From assembly GCF_010015445.1 (NCBI RefSeq), contig NC_053133.1, forward strand, positions 3,026,764 to 3,090,763: a stretch of DNA of 64,000 nucleotides, in the 5' to 3' direction. This DNA comes from Perca fluviatilis. Its lineage: Eukaryota; Chordata; Actinopteri; Perciformes; Percidae. This document shows positions 1-60,309 of the stretch, in pieces; position 1 is the stretch's first letter, and every line of letters begins with the position of its first letter. The notes under the pieces are model-generated. The model saw nothing but the letters and a program-made list of their open reading frames with translations, was not told the origin of the DNA and did no database searches. Position numbers and translations under genes: made by a program.

Positions 1-608
1 AATTGATCCCTACAGAGATAAACCATTTTTAAAGAGTAAAATCCTTTTTGTTTAACCAGAAACAGCCCCGAAATCTCCATCGCCATACCCACCAGACTCC
101 ATGTATGTAAACAATACTTTCAGCGTGTATAGAGCCAGCATATTTCCACATGTAAATGGGTTTTATTTCAACCAAACCAGAGTGGTGATTGTTGGAACAG
201 ACGAACCAAGACGGCTTTTGGTAGTTTTATTTTGTTTTTGTCGACTTTGAATGTAGTGTGTTTTACAATACCTAAAGTAATGTTTATTTAAATAGGGTCT
301 GGTGAATTTGCCGATAGCGATTTTGGGGTCTGTTTCAGGTTAAACAAAAAGGATCTTATTCTTTATAAAAAAAGGTTGGCCTTTCCATAGCATTGTCAGA
401 CACTGGACGGAATTTGAAACCATTACACCGCAGCGTGTTTCGCCTTGTTTAATCCTGGACTGGACTGGACCAATTAAAAAAAATTTAAAATTGTTCCCAT
501 CAGTCACTTAGACACAAAACATATATTAAGAGGGACAAGGGAGCCTGTCATGTTGTATCCCTTAGTGTTTTGGTCTCATGCTTTCTCTAGCTCATCATCC
601 ACCCTTAC

Positions 609-49405
<48,797 letters not shown>

Positions 49406-49408
49406 CTA

Positions 49409-49562
<154 letters not shown>

Positions 49563-49738
49563 AAGAAGTAGTCAACCTCAGACATGTTTTATCCTCCACA
49601 ACATTGTTATTATCAGAAACACTCGCAGCCTTTTTATGTCATCACCTTCTCACCTGTTCATTTCCCAGTCACTTGCGCTTGTGGTAATGCCTTCAAATCG
49701 TTTCCTCAATTCAGAGACTAAAGAAAGAATGAAAAGAA

Positions 49739-49781
49739 AACACACACACGCACACGCACACACACACACACACACACACAG
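49739..49781. repeat. CA microsatellite
   Basis: CACACACACG-start CA repeat of about 40 bases. Confidence 0.92.
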
Positions 49782-49782
49782 T

Positions 49783-50697
49783 GAAAAGCCATTCTATTTG
49801 GTGATGACAGTTACTCTATTCTGGCGAATATCTGGAACAACTCTTGGATGCAGTGGAAAAAGAATTCAAAAAGATGAGGAGCTGGTTGGATGGAACTAAC
49901 ACTGAACGTAAGTAACACAAAAATCATTTTTGGGAATCGTGCAACATATTAAAAATTTCAGGAGAATTTATAAAATGAGTATATTTTTAATGGGAAGGAG
50001 AAGGACTCGAGGTGACAGACAGACAGACAGACAGACAGACTTTGGATGGGTTATTATTCGGTTTGATTTAACTGACAGATGAAACATGGACAAAGGTAGG
50101 GGATAACTGAAAAAGAAAAAGATGTGTATATGTATGTGTGTGTATGCATGCATATGTATGCATATATGTTTATGTATGTGCAAGTATGTATACATGCATG
50201 TATGTGCATGTATTAATATATAAGAAAGTGAAGAATTAAATTGTTTGTATACAAGTACAAAAGTAGAAAAAAAGAGGTAGGACCAGAGGTTTTTTTTAAC
50301 GCCTTACTCCTTTTAGAATTATTTACAATAATTTTGAAAGATATGTTTGCTGAGTATTTTGTTTTCGTTGATTTTTCTTGCTTGTGCTGAAATGTACAGT
50401 ACATGTTCTTATTTATCTTTTAACGTGTTCAAAATAAACTAAAACTAGTATGACTCAATAAAAGGAAAACATCGGTCTTGGCAGTGCCATCTTAACCCAA
50501 CCAAAGAGTAGTATTTTACTGAGGCTGAATCCAGTATTGACTCCGCTTTTAAATTGAAATGAATTATTTTGAATGCTTGTTGAAATCTATTATATTTTCT
50601 TTTTGCTTTTGCAATTTTTATCTTTGAGTCAAATTTATAAATAACTAAAACTCCGATTTAATTTTGATCTGTAATGGCAGTACAAGTACAATTTTGA
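49783..50697. other. upstream/intronic sequence with simple repeats
   Basis: Holds a short GACA repeat (50014-50040) and a purine/pyrimidine-alternating ATGT/GCAT stretch (50122-50220). No gene recognised. Confidence 0.5.
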
Positions 50698-51790
50698 GTG
50701 GTAGCCCAATTAATGCTCACAAATCTGAAAATGGTATGAGCAGCAGAAAATATGGAATGTTGATTAAATGTTGTAAATGTTAAGAGAACAGCTGTAGCCT
50801 ACTTCCTTTAATACACCTTCTTGAGACCTGATCAACAACTGTTCACTTAAAAAGCTTAGCATGGCTTTATTTCATATTAACAATTGATCACATCTTTTAC
50901 AGAGTACACAAACCAATTTGTAGAGGGTTAAATAACAGCAAAAAGTTTCAATGTGGCCTGTCGTCAAGTTACTTTTGGCATTAAGTGCAAAGAGCTACAG
51001 CTAATCCAGTGATTGTCATTTCAGCCAGTGAAAACATAACCCAGCACCGGCTGAAAACGACAAGCCTGATATTTAAAAAAAAAAAAGAGCGAGGAGGCGA
51101 GAAGAGATAAAAGGTTTAATAAGAGATTCGTTAGTGTCTGAGCTTAGTGAATCCTGGCGTTACGCCAAAATGGAACCAGCTATTGGAATCCAAGCCATTA
51201 TTATCTGAAGTCTTCCTGTCAAAGTTAAAAACACAACAAGTTTCACTACCGACTGCTGTGCCTAAGGGACATTAGTTCATCTGGGCTTATTGCCCAGAAA
51301 ATCTTGGTTTTACGGTGACCAGTTTTACTTTTCCATCTGATCCACAGCAATTGGTCTACAATTCGGAGAGGTAGCCCAATTAATGCTCACAAATCTGAAA
51401 TTGATATGAGCAGCAGAAAATATGGAATGTTGATTTAATGTATCCCACATGTTAATATAACCGCTGTAGCCTACTTAGTTTAATACACCTTCTTGAGCTA
51501 TTTTATACAAATCCTGGAGGTCCTGATCGACAACTATTAACTTAAAAAACTTAAAAGTGGCTTTATTTCATATTTTCATATTAACAATTGATCACATCTT
51601 GATCACAACCCAACCCTTATTATCTCAAGTCTTCCGGTCGTAGTTAAAAACAACAAGTTTCACTACCGACTGCTGTGCCTAAGGGACATTAGTTCATCTG
51701 GGCTTATCGCCCAGAAAATCTTTTTTTTGCTCGTTTTTGCTGTGACCAGTTTAATTTTTTCATCTGATCCACAGCAATTTGTTTACTTTA
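50698..51790 (+). repeat. direct tandem duplication, two diverged copies
   Basis: GTAGCCCAATTAATGCTCAC starts both copies (50700 and 51371). Both contain GAGCAGCAGAAAATATGGAA, ACAACAAGTTTCACTACCG and CAGAAAATCTT in the same order. Copy 1 is about 670 bp. Copy 2 is about 420 bp and lacks an internal part of copy 1 that includes the A run at 51069. No ORF. It looks like a local segmental duplication rather than a transposon. Confidence 0.8.
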
Positions 51791-51799
51791 CAATTTCGC

Positions 51800-52540
51800 A
51801 TCCCAGGACCCTATTTTGCACCCAGCAAAGCCTAGCGCAAAGCTTAGTAGCGTGCTAGTTTAAGACCGACGCAGTTCTCAGTTTCCCGTCCAGCGCCCAC
51901 GTCGTTTAAATAGCAAATGCACCTGCGCCCATGGGCGTGCTGTTCTTACAGGGAGGTGTGTTCAGGTGCATTCTGGGCGTATTGCTATCTTGAGGCAGCG
52001 GGAAGTGATCGCGCCATTTACCAATAAAAACCTGGTCTAAAATCAATAACGCAGCATTTCATTGTTATTTTAACAGCACATTAGTCAAATGCTCCTAGGC
52101 TCGTGCACAGCGTGCGCACACTATGCTTGTTACACACACAGGGATGCGCAGCAACACACACACATACAGAAGATTACAAATAAAAATATTACAATATGAA
52201 TTTTGAACAATATGCTGCTTGTGTGCTTTCATCACGCACGAGCAGATCAGTTTCTTCTCCTGAAAATCTCTCCTTCCTGCTCAGCAAATCCGCCATCATA
52301 ATAGCAATGCGCCAAGGTCCAAACGCGCCTGGCTTTTAAAGGGAATGGGAGATGACACTGATTGGTTTATTGCATGTTACGTCCAAAACACACCTCTGGT
52401 TAATGAAGACACTAAGTACAACCTTTTTGAACCATGCGCCCGGCGCACGGACCCTTTTTTACGCCATTAAACTAGCAAAAGTGGATTTGTACATGCACTA
52501 AACGCATCTTAGATCGTTAAAATAGGGCATTCAAAATGGG
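51800..52540. mobile_element. probable non-autonomous DNA element (CCCTATTTT ends)
   Basis: GGACCCTATTTTGCACC at 51806 and CGTTAAAATAGGGCATTC near 52517 look like short inverted ends. The interior is GC-richer than its surroundings, with GCGCCC/GGGCGC words. I could not find a convincing target duplication. Confidence 0.45.
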
Positions 52541-52599
52541 TCTTTCTTATTGCCAAAATCACAACTTTCAAAAAGCTAATCGAAAGAGGCCTTCGACAG

Positions 52600-53237
52600 T
52601 AGCCTGGTCCTACCAGACTCTGGTCCATTAGCCTGGTCCTACCAGACTCTGGTACATTTAATTTGTCCAGAGAGTCTGGCCTCTCTCCATTGACAAGTGT
52701 TAACTCCTTGAAGGCGGGTACTCTGTTGAAGTTTAAAACTATTGGATCTGCCCAGAGCCACTCTGGATCTGCCAGAACCAATCGCTAACGTTTGGTCATG
52801 ACGTATTTCATGCGCAAAAAGAGGGATAACCAACAACAACAACTATCGGCTTATATTTAGCATTAGCATCGCTAGCGTTAGCCTTAGCCAACTCCTAAAC
52901 CACTAACGGAGCAAGCTGGAAAATCAAACTGTTCCCGAACCCCTTGGGGAGGAGGACCACAACATCATGGCCACCAACACAACTGAGCAAAGATCGTTCT
53001 TGCTCGGGCTTTAACTTCTGGATATTTGGCGGCGTTGCCACAACAGACCGAATGGCTTCGCTCGTATCTTTCTAGCGCACGTCCTCAACGTCATCGTTCC
53101 CAGCCACTCCCTCTGTTCACTGATTGGAATGCCAATTATTTGGTGGAGAAAACCCAAGAATATACCGCAAACACAGACGGAGTACTGAAGGAAAATGAAA
53201 ATTGAGCGGAAGTACGTAGGAGGGCGGAGCCAGGCTA
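52600..53237. mobile_element. TAGCCTGG-ended MITE with 9-bp target duplication
   Basis: Starts TAGCCTGGTCCTACCAGACT and ends GAGCCAGGCTA. CTTCGACAG flanks both sides perfectly (52591-52599 and 53238-53246). The left end contains two direct copies of the first 25 or so bases, the second starting near 52629. No transposase frame. A 9-bp duplication suggests mobilisation by a MULE-like source (inference). Confidence 0.85.
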
Positions 53238-53546
53238 CTTCGACAGCTCATCAAACTATAATATCCACTATTCAGTGGAGCTTAACAGACCCACAAACCT
53301 CTATAGGACCACATCTCTTTATTGGAGTAAATGGAGCCGGTCAAGAACAGAGAGAGAGTGCAGTGTTTCATATCATAAAAGTGAGGGCTGTTCATGCAGA
53401 AAAACTGGTTTTAGACCAATCTTGACATGAATCCACCTGGCAACGAGGCTGCTGTTGCACAACAGTGACTTTGAAAAACTCTGGGAAAGTTGACATTGTG
53501 ACTTGTGAGAAGCAGGCAGACATAAAAAATAAAAACCCTTACTCAC

Positions 53547-53638
53547 CTTTAGGGAGACTGGCCAAGAGACTAACATCTATATCCTTGGTGCTTTTGGCTG
53601 GCTCGTCTTTTTCGTCGAAGGAGAATTCTTTCTGGAAG
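53547..53638 (-). CDS. candidate upstream exon (92 bp), gene uncertain
   Basis: Strong splice sites (TGCACCCCTCAG/CTTCC and CTAAAG/GTGAGT) flank SFQKEFSFDEKDEPAKSTKD and IDVSLLASLPK in the frame left by the 56191-56254 candidate. The composition is hydrophilic and protein-like. It ends with one base (G), the same exit phase as svil exon 1, so it could splice directly to svil exon 2. I do not recognise the sequence. It may be an alternative svil N-terminal exon or belong to another minus-strand gene. Confidence 0.5.
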
Positions 53639-53759
53639 CTGAGGGGTGCAGGAAAAATACCAACTGTTATTGAAGCAGGGCTGAGCTGTGGGAACGTGTG
53701 GGATTTGTTTATAGACCGACAGTGTAAGCACTTGTAAGGGGCTCAACCGAACGAATCTG

Positions 53760-54869
53760 AATTGGATCAAACATCATCATTAAAAATGTGGTTCGAAGCA
53801 GGATTGGTTTGAGTGATGTTCACGAATCCAGTCAATCTGCCAATGAGATTATGGAACAAGAAATGACTCATCTAAACAACATTTTTGGATTTCAACCTGT
53901 ACATTTCATCACGTCTTGAATACCCAAATATTTATCTAGAAATGAGAAGGTTTTACCCCAGTCACACCCTCACACAGCTACGCAGCGCATTTCTCAAGTC
54001 ATTTATGGGTTTGATTCAAAACCACAAAGTTAGAATGCAGCCATAAAGGAACTGGCAGCAGATTACTGATGTGAGGAAACAGTCAGGAATTGAGAAAACA
54101 TGACTGTGCGGCTTTGTCCATTCCAGTGACCACAGCTTAGTGAACAGATATGTATGGGCATTATTATCTATCATAACAGCATCTGTTTTCAGTAGTGAAA
54201 TCTCCCAACATTGTATTCCTACATGCACAATGTTTTTTCAAAGTCACAGCCACGCCCACACAAAGTTTTGGCACCAACTTGCGGTCACAGTGCCCGACGT
54301 CCTCGCTGCTGTAAAGGAAACCGTCTAAATGGAGGCTAACGAGTAGACCTGGTAGTTTGCTTGACACCCGGCCAACAACATGATGCTGAGCAATCCTACG
54401 AATGCTGCAAGCAGGGAGGTTTTTCACTGCCACGCAGCAAAGTGAGCTGATCTTTGACTTTCTCACCGAGCTTGGACACTGGCCCTGTCTGAAGTACCCA
54501 GGTTTTATCAGATACCCTGCAATCCTTTTGCTTCCACAGTCAGGTTGGGTTTAAATGGATATGTCTATTTCAGTCTAGGATAGGAGGCTTAAATCAGCCT
54601 TAAAGTGGCTTTTTCAGAATATTATTTCTCTAACAATTGTAAAGTTCAGTTCATAAGCAATAAAACGCATACTTGCTCAGTTCAAAAGAGGCCAATTTGT
54701 TGTTATGATGATCTGTAATGGTACTTACATTTACATTTCAAAATTAAAGCACCCTTGTGTAGATTAGTTATGTGATTTTAGCATCTTTAAAATCCTTCCG
54801 ATGACTTTTTGTTTGTAGAACAAATTAGTGCAGTGTATTGGTTATTTTTTTTAAGATAATTTTTTGTTG
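53760..54869 (-). other. upstream/intronic sequence
   Basis: No gene or complete element recognised between the candidate exon at 53547-53638 and the SINE. Confidence 0.45.
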
Positions 54870-55297
54870 GCATTTTAGGCCTTTATTTGGTAGGACAGCT
54901 TAGACATAAAAGGGGAGAGAGAGGGGAATGACATGCAGCGAAGGACCGCAAGTCAGAACCGAACCTGTGGCCACTGTGTCGAGGACTGCGCCTCTGTATG
55001 TGTGCAATCATTATCAAAATTAAGTGGGGGAGGATGCGTTGTGGGTTCTCTTCTGTGATTGTGAGGAAAGGTAGGGGGGCTGTTGTGTGAGGTTTATTAG
55101 ATGTTCATTGAAGCATTAGATGAGATAATGTATGATTATGTTTCTATGTAGGTTAACTGTATGTTTATTGTGTGTTTATGCGTGATGTGTCGCCATTTCG
55201 TTTCTCTCAAATGCCCAAGATGAATTTCTCCTACAGGAGATAATAAAGGCTCATCTTATATGTGCGCACGCTCTACCAGGTGAGCTACCCAGGCGCC
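54870..55297 (-). mobile_element. tRNA-derived SINE, copy 3, split by an insertion
   Basis: The tRNA-like head (GGCGCCTGGGTAGCTCACCT, then GGTAGAGCGTGCGCAC on the minus strand) lies at 55261-55297. The body and tail (CGGTTCTGACTTGCGG ... AATAAAGGCCTAAAATGCC) lie at 54870-55000. Between them is about 250 bp of foreign sequence. Confidence 0.82.
55006..55258 (+). mobile_element. non-LTR retrotransposon 3'-end fragment nested in SINE
   Basis: Ends CTCCTACAGGAGATAATAAA followed by GGCTCATCTTA, a hairpin-plus-tail typical of non-LTR 3' ends. Flanking TATGTGTGC (54997-55005) and TATGTGCGC (55259-55267) look like its target duplication. Confidence 0.6.
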
Positions 55298-55330
55298 ATA
55301 TGTATTGCTTTATCACTGTGCCACTAGTCT

Positions 55331-55613
55331 CGCATTGCCATAGTCCATCTCCTCAGCGCTGTGGATTAAGGTCTGGCTTCACCACAGATACATTCTGGGA
55401 TAGGAGAAATTCCATCCATCCATCCATCTTCTTCCGCTTATCCAGTGTCGGGTCGCAGGGGGAGCAGCTCCAGCAGGGATAGGAGAAATAGGAGAAATTG
55501 CATTTCTTTAAACCAATCCCAATGGTCAACGCTCTGGACGCAGCAACAGTGGCTCTGCGAAATAGTCTCTGACTAACTAACTGACTTGTTTTGGTGGAAC
55601 ATTTGCACCCCGC
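55331..55613. mobile_element. TAGTCT-ended non-autonomous DNA element, copy 3 (truncated, with nested insertion)
   Basis: Begins TAGTCTCGCATTGCC and shares TCCTCAGCGCTG, GCATTTCTTTAAACCAATCC and GACTTGTTTTGGTGGAAC with copies at 23251 and 27902. The right half is missing after 55613. Confidence 0.7.
55411..55475 (-). mobile_element. short retroelement fragment with 14-bp target duplication
   Basis: Insert contains CATCTTCTTCCGCTTATCC and GGGTCGCAGGGGGAGCAGC, a common fish LINE-related sequence, with a TCCA repeat at its left side. GGGATAGGAGAAAT stands directly on both sides (55397-55410 and 55476-55489). A 14-bp duplication and a simple-repeat tail fit target-primed retrotransposition. Confidence 0.7.
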
Positions 55614-56828
55614 ATAAGAAAACGCCACATACAATTTTAAATGAAGTTGACTGTTCTCACAATATAGTAACAGGAGTAAATGGGCTGGATATATGGGTTA
55701 GGGCAATCCCCACCAATCGGTGCCAAAACATCCCAGTTAGAGAGGAAATGCAGTAAACATGTTCTTTGTAAATCTTTACAATCATTCCCCGAAATAAGCA
55801 ACTGTGCCTGCCTTATTGCACAATCTAAATTTTCTTTAAAACTTGCCATTTTTAGCGTGCAGCTTGCTAGCTCGTGGGTTGTGGTTTCCCGTAGCGAAGG
55901 GATTTTAAGAACAGCAACACAGAGAGAGTGAAGCGGAGGACCAAATCCTGACATGATGTTGGGCTTTATCCTGAAAATGTACTCCCGGTGATCCAGACTA
56001 CTGCACCACATTCTCTTTATTAGTACTACCACCACTACAACATCTTCAAATGCTACACATTAATGTGATGATTATTTATCTATGTCATCACGTATATGGA
56101 CCTGGGTTGTTTTTTTTTCACCTGGCCTTTAACAAAGTGATCTAACACGACAGAAACGATGAAACACCGCGTTATTTTAGCAGATCTTACCTCAAAGCTC
56201 TCTTCTGTAGCAATCTGGGGTTGCTTAGTTTAATGGGGGTCTCACTCCCAAGTCCTGTGGACAGGAGAAAAGAGTGTAACAGTCATGTCACAATGCTCAT
56301 TCACCATTTTAAATTTTGAACAGCAGAACCTTCCCTTTTAGCTTTTAATGAACAAGACACAGTGCAAGGTGAACCATGTAGTCCGTCTGCAGTCCTTGGC
56401 ACAGAACCACATTCATTAAGTGGACTTCCAGAGAGAAAACAAATGATGTGGAAAACAATAATCTGCCTGCCTGACTGAATCACATCAAATAACAAGTCAT
56501 CTGTGTAGTTAAAAGGCGTGCACCCCTCTAAACCACAGCCCCCCCACCCACCCCCACAAACGGCAACAAATCATCACTGCACTTGCATCCGGAGACAGTG
56601 ACTGTCTCCATCCTAAGTATCAGTCTATGTGCTGTGCATGAGGTCATAGCATAAAAGCTTTGATAGAGTGATTGCATGCGTGTGTCACTGAGACAGGTAC
56701 TGTAAAGTCTGATCGCACTTCAATGGTGGAATTCCAGCTGGGACGATGCCAGCAAGAGAAGAGCACATCCATGTTACTGGGCAGCACGTTGATACCCGAC
56801 ATTACAGATGGGGGACAGCAGGAAGAGA
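55614..56828 (-). other. upstream/intronic sequence
   Basis: Apart from the candidate exon at 56191-56254, I recognise nothing. 56538-56558 is a C-rich simple stretch. Confidence 0.45.
56191..56254 (-). CDS. candidate upstream exon (64 bp), gene uncertain
   Basis: Acceptor CTGTCCACAG/GACTTG and donor TTTGAG/GTAAGA flank an open stretch reading LGSETPIKLSNPRLLQKRAL in one frame; the other two hit stops. It leaves AG, which can complete an Arg codon either with the 53547-53638 candidate or with svil exon 1. In the latter case it reads ...[14 protein letters not shown] do not recognise the sequence and saw no ATG exon for it. Confidence 0.45.
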
Positions 56829-57225
56829 CTAGGGATAGACGGATTATTGGCCCGCTGCGTTTTATTTGCCCGATAACCGATAAAGTGAATGAATTAAAAA
56901 GTGTTCTACTCTGGCTCAGCTACAGCTCTATGTCTGACCCTCTGCTTTGGTTTCACTGCCCACTGAGTCTGACTTCATGCCCCCCCCACAACACTATCTG
57001 ACTCTCTGTTACTGGGGATTATAGTGAAAGTTTCTCATTTATGAAAGAATTGCTTAAAAATGTAAGTTTTCTTGTTGTAGTTTGTAACATTCCAAAATCC
57101 TAATTTTCACCTGTAGATTTTCATTTTCACAGTAAATGCATATCGGTTCCAAATATCAGTCATCTGTTTCATTAACCACTAAAAATCTGTATCAGCCTTG
57201 AAAACCAGTATCGGTCGATCCCTAG
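56829..57225. mobile_element. hAT-like MITE (CTAGGGAT...GATCGACCGATA family)
   Basis: Starts CTAGGGATAGACGGATTATT and ends TATCGGTCGATCCCTAG, imperfect inverted repeats. It shares internal words (ATATCGGTTCCA, CTGTATCAGCCTTGAAAA) with the fragment at 9795-9990. A clean target duplication is not obvious. Confidence 0.7.
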
Positions 57226-58574
57226 ACGAGAGAGAAACCATACTTCCCCGAAGCTTACACACTTACCACCATTATGACGCTATGTGATAAACAGGAGGTA
57301 ACAATCTAACCTAATTAAGTCTGGTGTCTATTAGGAAAATGGCCAAAGTCAATAAACAAGGGCAAAAAAATGTGACAAACACCTGCCTACAGAGAAATAC
57401 AGCCTCATTACCATAAAAAGGCCATTAGTAGGTATTAAGCATCATAAACAGTGTTGTGAGGAATGAGAGTTCTGTGGAACATCCCTTTAAAGGAATGTCT
57501 ACTTCAGTTATTGACTCCAAGACTATAAAAGTGTGGTTTTGGCTGCCCCGGGACCTCAGAGTGGCCAGAGATGTGCAATTTCGGGACAGACATGTGGTCC
57601 CACTTTCATCCCATCAGAGTTCAACCCAGGGCCTCGTGACGCCCCACCCCCCACTGTTCCACCCAAACCCCTAACCTCTCCCCCGAGGCCCCCCCACCCC
57701 TAACCCCCCCCCCCAATTCCAGATCTGTTCGTCCTTATTAAGGATGTTTGGGTTGATGCTTTAAATCCCTCCTGCTTAAGCAAAACATCATTTGAGAAGA
57801 AAGGCTTATTTGGAGAGGGCGGTGTGCCTGGATGTGTTTGGGGATAGTCATGTATTGTTTCAGCTGGGGGGGGAATAAGGCTGGTAAAACACAACTCATT
57901 CCTTGCGAGCCTTGAATGATAATACTGGTTATCTGAGCAGATTGGGTTTTCTTTTGACTATGATCCAAAGATTAGGTTGACAACATTCTACATATTTTAA
58001 AGTATAAAACAATGGTTAGCTTGAAGACATGTACTCAACTTTCCCACTTATATTTTGTTGTGTGTGAGCGTCATAAGCTCTGGGCTAAGAACTTATTCAA
58101 CACAAAGTACCATGTTAATTTCACGAGAACCTTTTTGCCCCGTTTACGCTTTCATTTATAGGCTATTAGTATTGTGACTACAAACCTTGGCTAGGCGTGT
58201 CCTGTAATGTTGGGCTATTATTACAAATGCCATCATTTTGCATGGAAATGATGCTAAACATGTTCTAAGACTGGTATTAGTTGAGAACCAATTTGAAAAA
58301 GCTGATAAAGATTATGGGTCCAAGTCCTGCTGCATTTGCTCTCAGCCAGTCCTTTTTGCATTGTAACCATGGATGTACAGACAATCAAACGGTTACTTTT
58401 GATACTGAAGAAAGCATTTGAACATATGATTACTAAGCAAGATCTGAAGAATTGTAAGGATCCTATCTTTTCTATGGACATCTATCCTATAGTGACATCT
58501 TAGACAATATCACTGGAAAGAGTAAGTCGTGCTGATTCTGGCAGTGTGGTGCAAAATGTTGCGTCAAGTCTGGT
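57226..58574. other. upstream/intronic sequence
   Basis: 57640-57715 is strongly C-rich on this strand. No gene or element recognised. Confidence 0.45.
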
Positions 58575-58578
58575 TTAA

Positions 58579-59109
58579 AAGTCCCATGACATGGTGCTCT
58601 TTGGATGCTTTTATATAGACCTTAGTGGTCCCGTAATACTGTATCTGAAGTCTCTTTTATATAGACCTTAGTGGTCCCCTAATACTATATCTGAAGTCTC
58701 TTTCCCGAAATTCAGCCTTGGTGCAGAATTACAGCCACTAGAGCCAGTCCCACAATGAGCTTTCCTTAGGATGTGCCATTTCTGTGTCTGTAGCTATTGA
58801 GGAGGAGAGAGGGGGGGGCACTTTGCTCGTTTGAAAGCCATGATGTCTCTTTCTCATGGGTGGGCCAAATTCTCTGGGCGGGCAAAGCAGAGAAAGAGGA
58901 GGTAACCTTGCTCCTTATGACCTCATAAGGAGAAGATTCCAGATCGGCCCATCTGAGCTTTCATTTTCTCAAAGGCAGAGCAGGATACCCAGGGCTCGGT
59001 TTACACCTATCACCATTTCTAGCCACTGGGGGACCATAGGCAGGCTGGAGGAACACATATTAAATGTTAAAAAAAACTCATAAAGTGATATTTTCCTGCC
59101 ATGGGACCT
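58579..59109 (+). mobile_element. TTAA element with 46-bp minisatellite, copy D (about 2 units)
   Basis: Bordered by TTAA (58575-58578 and 59110-59113). Ends AAGTCCCATGACATGG and CTGCCATGGGACCT. It has only two array units but the complete unique part of the family, so it probably resembles the unexpanded form. Confidence 0.9.
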
Positions 59110-59317
59110 TTAAGAGCGAAAATTATGTTTCATATTTTTGGCTACTATGACCATTAATCATATCATTTTACACACCCTCTCCGTTGCAGAGATTTTGGAC
59201 CGACAGGTACAACGACCCCATACTGTAGCTAAGTGCTCTGTGTTTACTTCTGGTCTGACTCAAAGACAAGTGATGACATTATTTCTGTTGAATTGAGGAT
59301 CTTTGGAAACCTGTAGG

Positions 59318-59631
59318 TAGAGCTGGACGATATGGAGAAAATCAAATCAATCAATATCGTGATGATATTGTAGGGATATTTCACAAAATATTTACACAAT
59401 GAGATTTGTGAGAAATAATCAGTAATGTGGATATAATGACTAAGTGGGTAAAGGCAAATAACAGAACAGCTAGAACAGTCTGGTAAGTTCAGAAGATGAC
59501 ATCACTTTACTGTAATGCAGCCTTTAAAACCAGGAAAAGACAAGACGACATGGGTCATATAACATTACCTAAATTGAAGTGGATATCTAGCCTCATATAT
59601 CAATATTATATTGATATATTGCCTAGCCCTA
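59318..59631. mobile_element. hAT-like MITE (CGATAT family)
   Basis: Ends TAGAGCTGGACGATAT and ATATTGCCTAGCCCTA. Flanks CCTGTAGG and ACTGTAGG (59310-59317 and 59632-59639) agree at seven of eight bases. 314 bp, no ORF. Confidence 0.75.
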
Positions 59632-59639
59632 ACTGTAGG

Positions 59640-60305
59640 AGGCTCACACTCTTAGCCCCAATCAACATGTTTTTGCCAGAGCCCCCATTTCCCAGATCTC
59701 TACAGTGCAGGTGGCGAGCAAAATGTTATCATGACCAAAAGTTGTAAAGGTCAAACATGTAAGAATAACACCTAAATTGACAAATACCAGAATTTCCCTT
59801 TAAGTAACAGTGTGAAACAAAACCAGATGCCACTGTAAAGGTTAATGAGCTGCTAGTGTGGAAATAACAAAAGCAGGTGTCCCTCTGGGGCAGCTGTCTG
59901 AGGCTATTGTCACATCTAACATATAGCATTCTCCACCACCCAGACCTGTATTCCATTTACACTTCATACGGCCTATACGTAGTTACATGTGGGCCATCAG
60001 GGGCGACCCCCTCGGAACGCCTCAATACGTTCGTCATTCCAGACACAGGCATAAAAAACTCCACAATGATCACAGATGTGGCAGAGCCTTTGATGCTGGC
60101 TGTAATCTACAGAAATGCTATGGCTTCCATAGCCGGGAGGTAATGCGCCAGGAATTCCTCAGCACCGTGCCCCGCGTGTGTTGACGAGGCTTTAAAAGCG
60201 GCTTGACACTGATAAAACACGAGGATAAAATGATTTCATGATTCAGTGGCGTGTCACTCAGGCTCTGAAGTGAGGAAAGCCTTTCATGTGAAGGTATCAA
60301 AGGTG
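59640..60305. other. upstream/intronic sequence
   Basis: No gene or element recognised. Confidence 0.5.
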
Positions 60306-60309
60306 TTAA

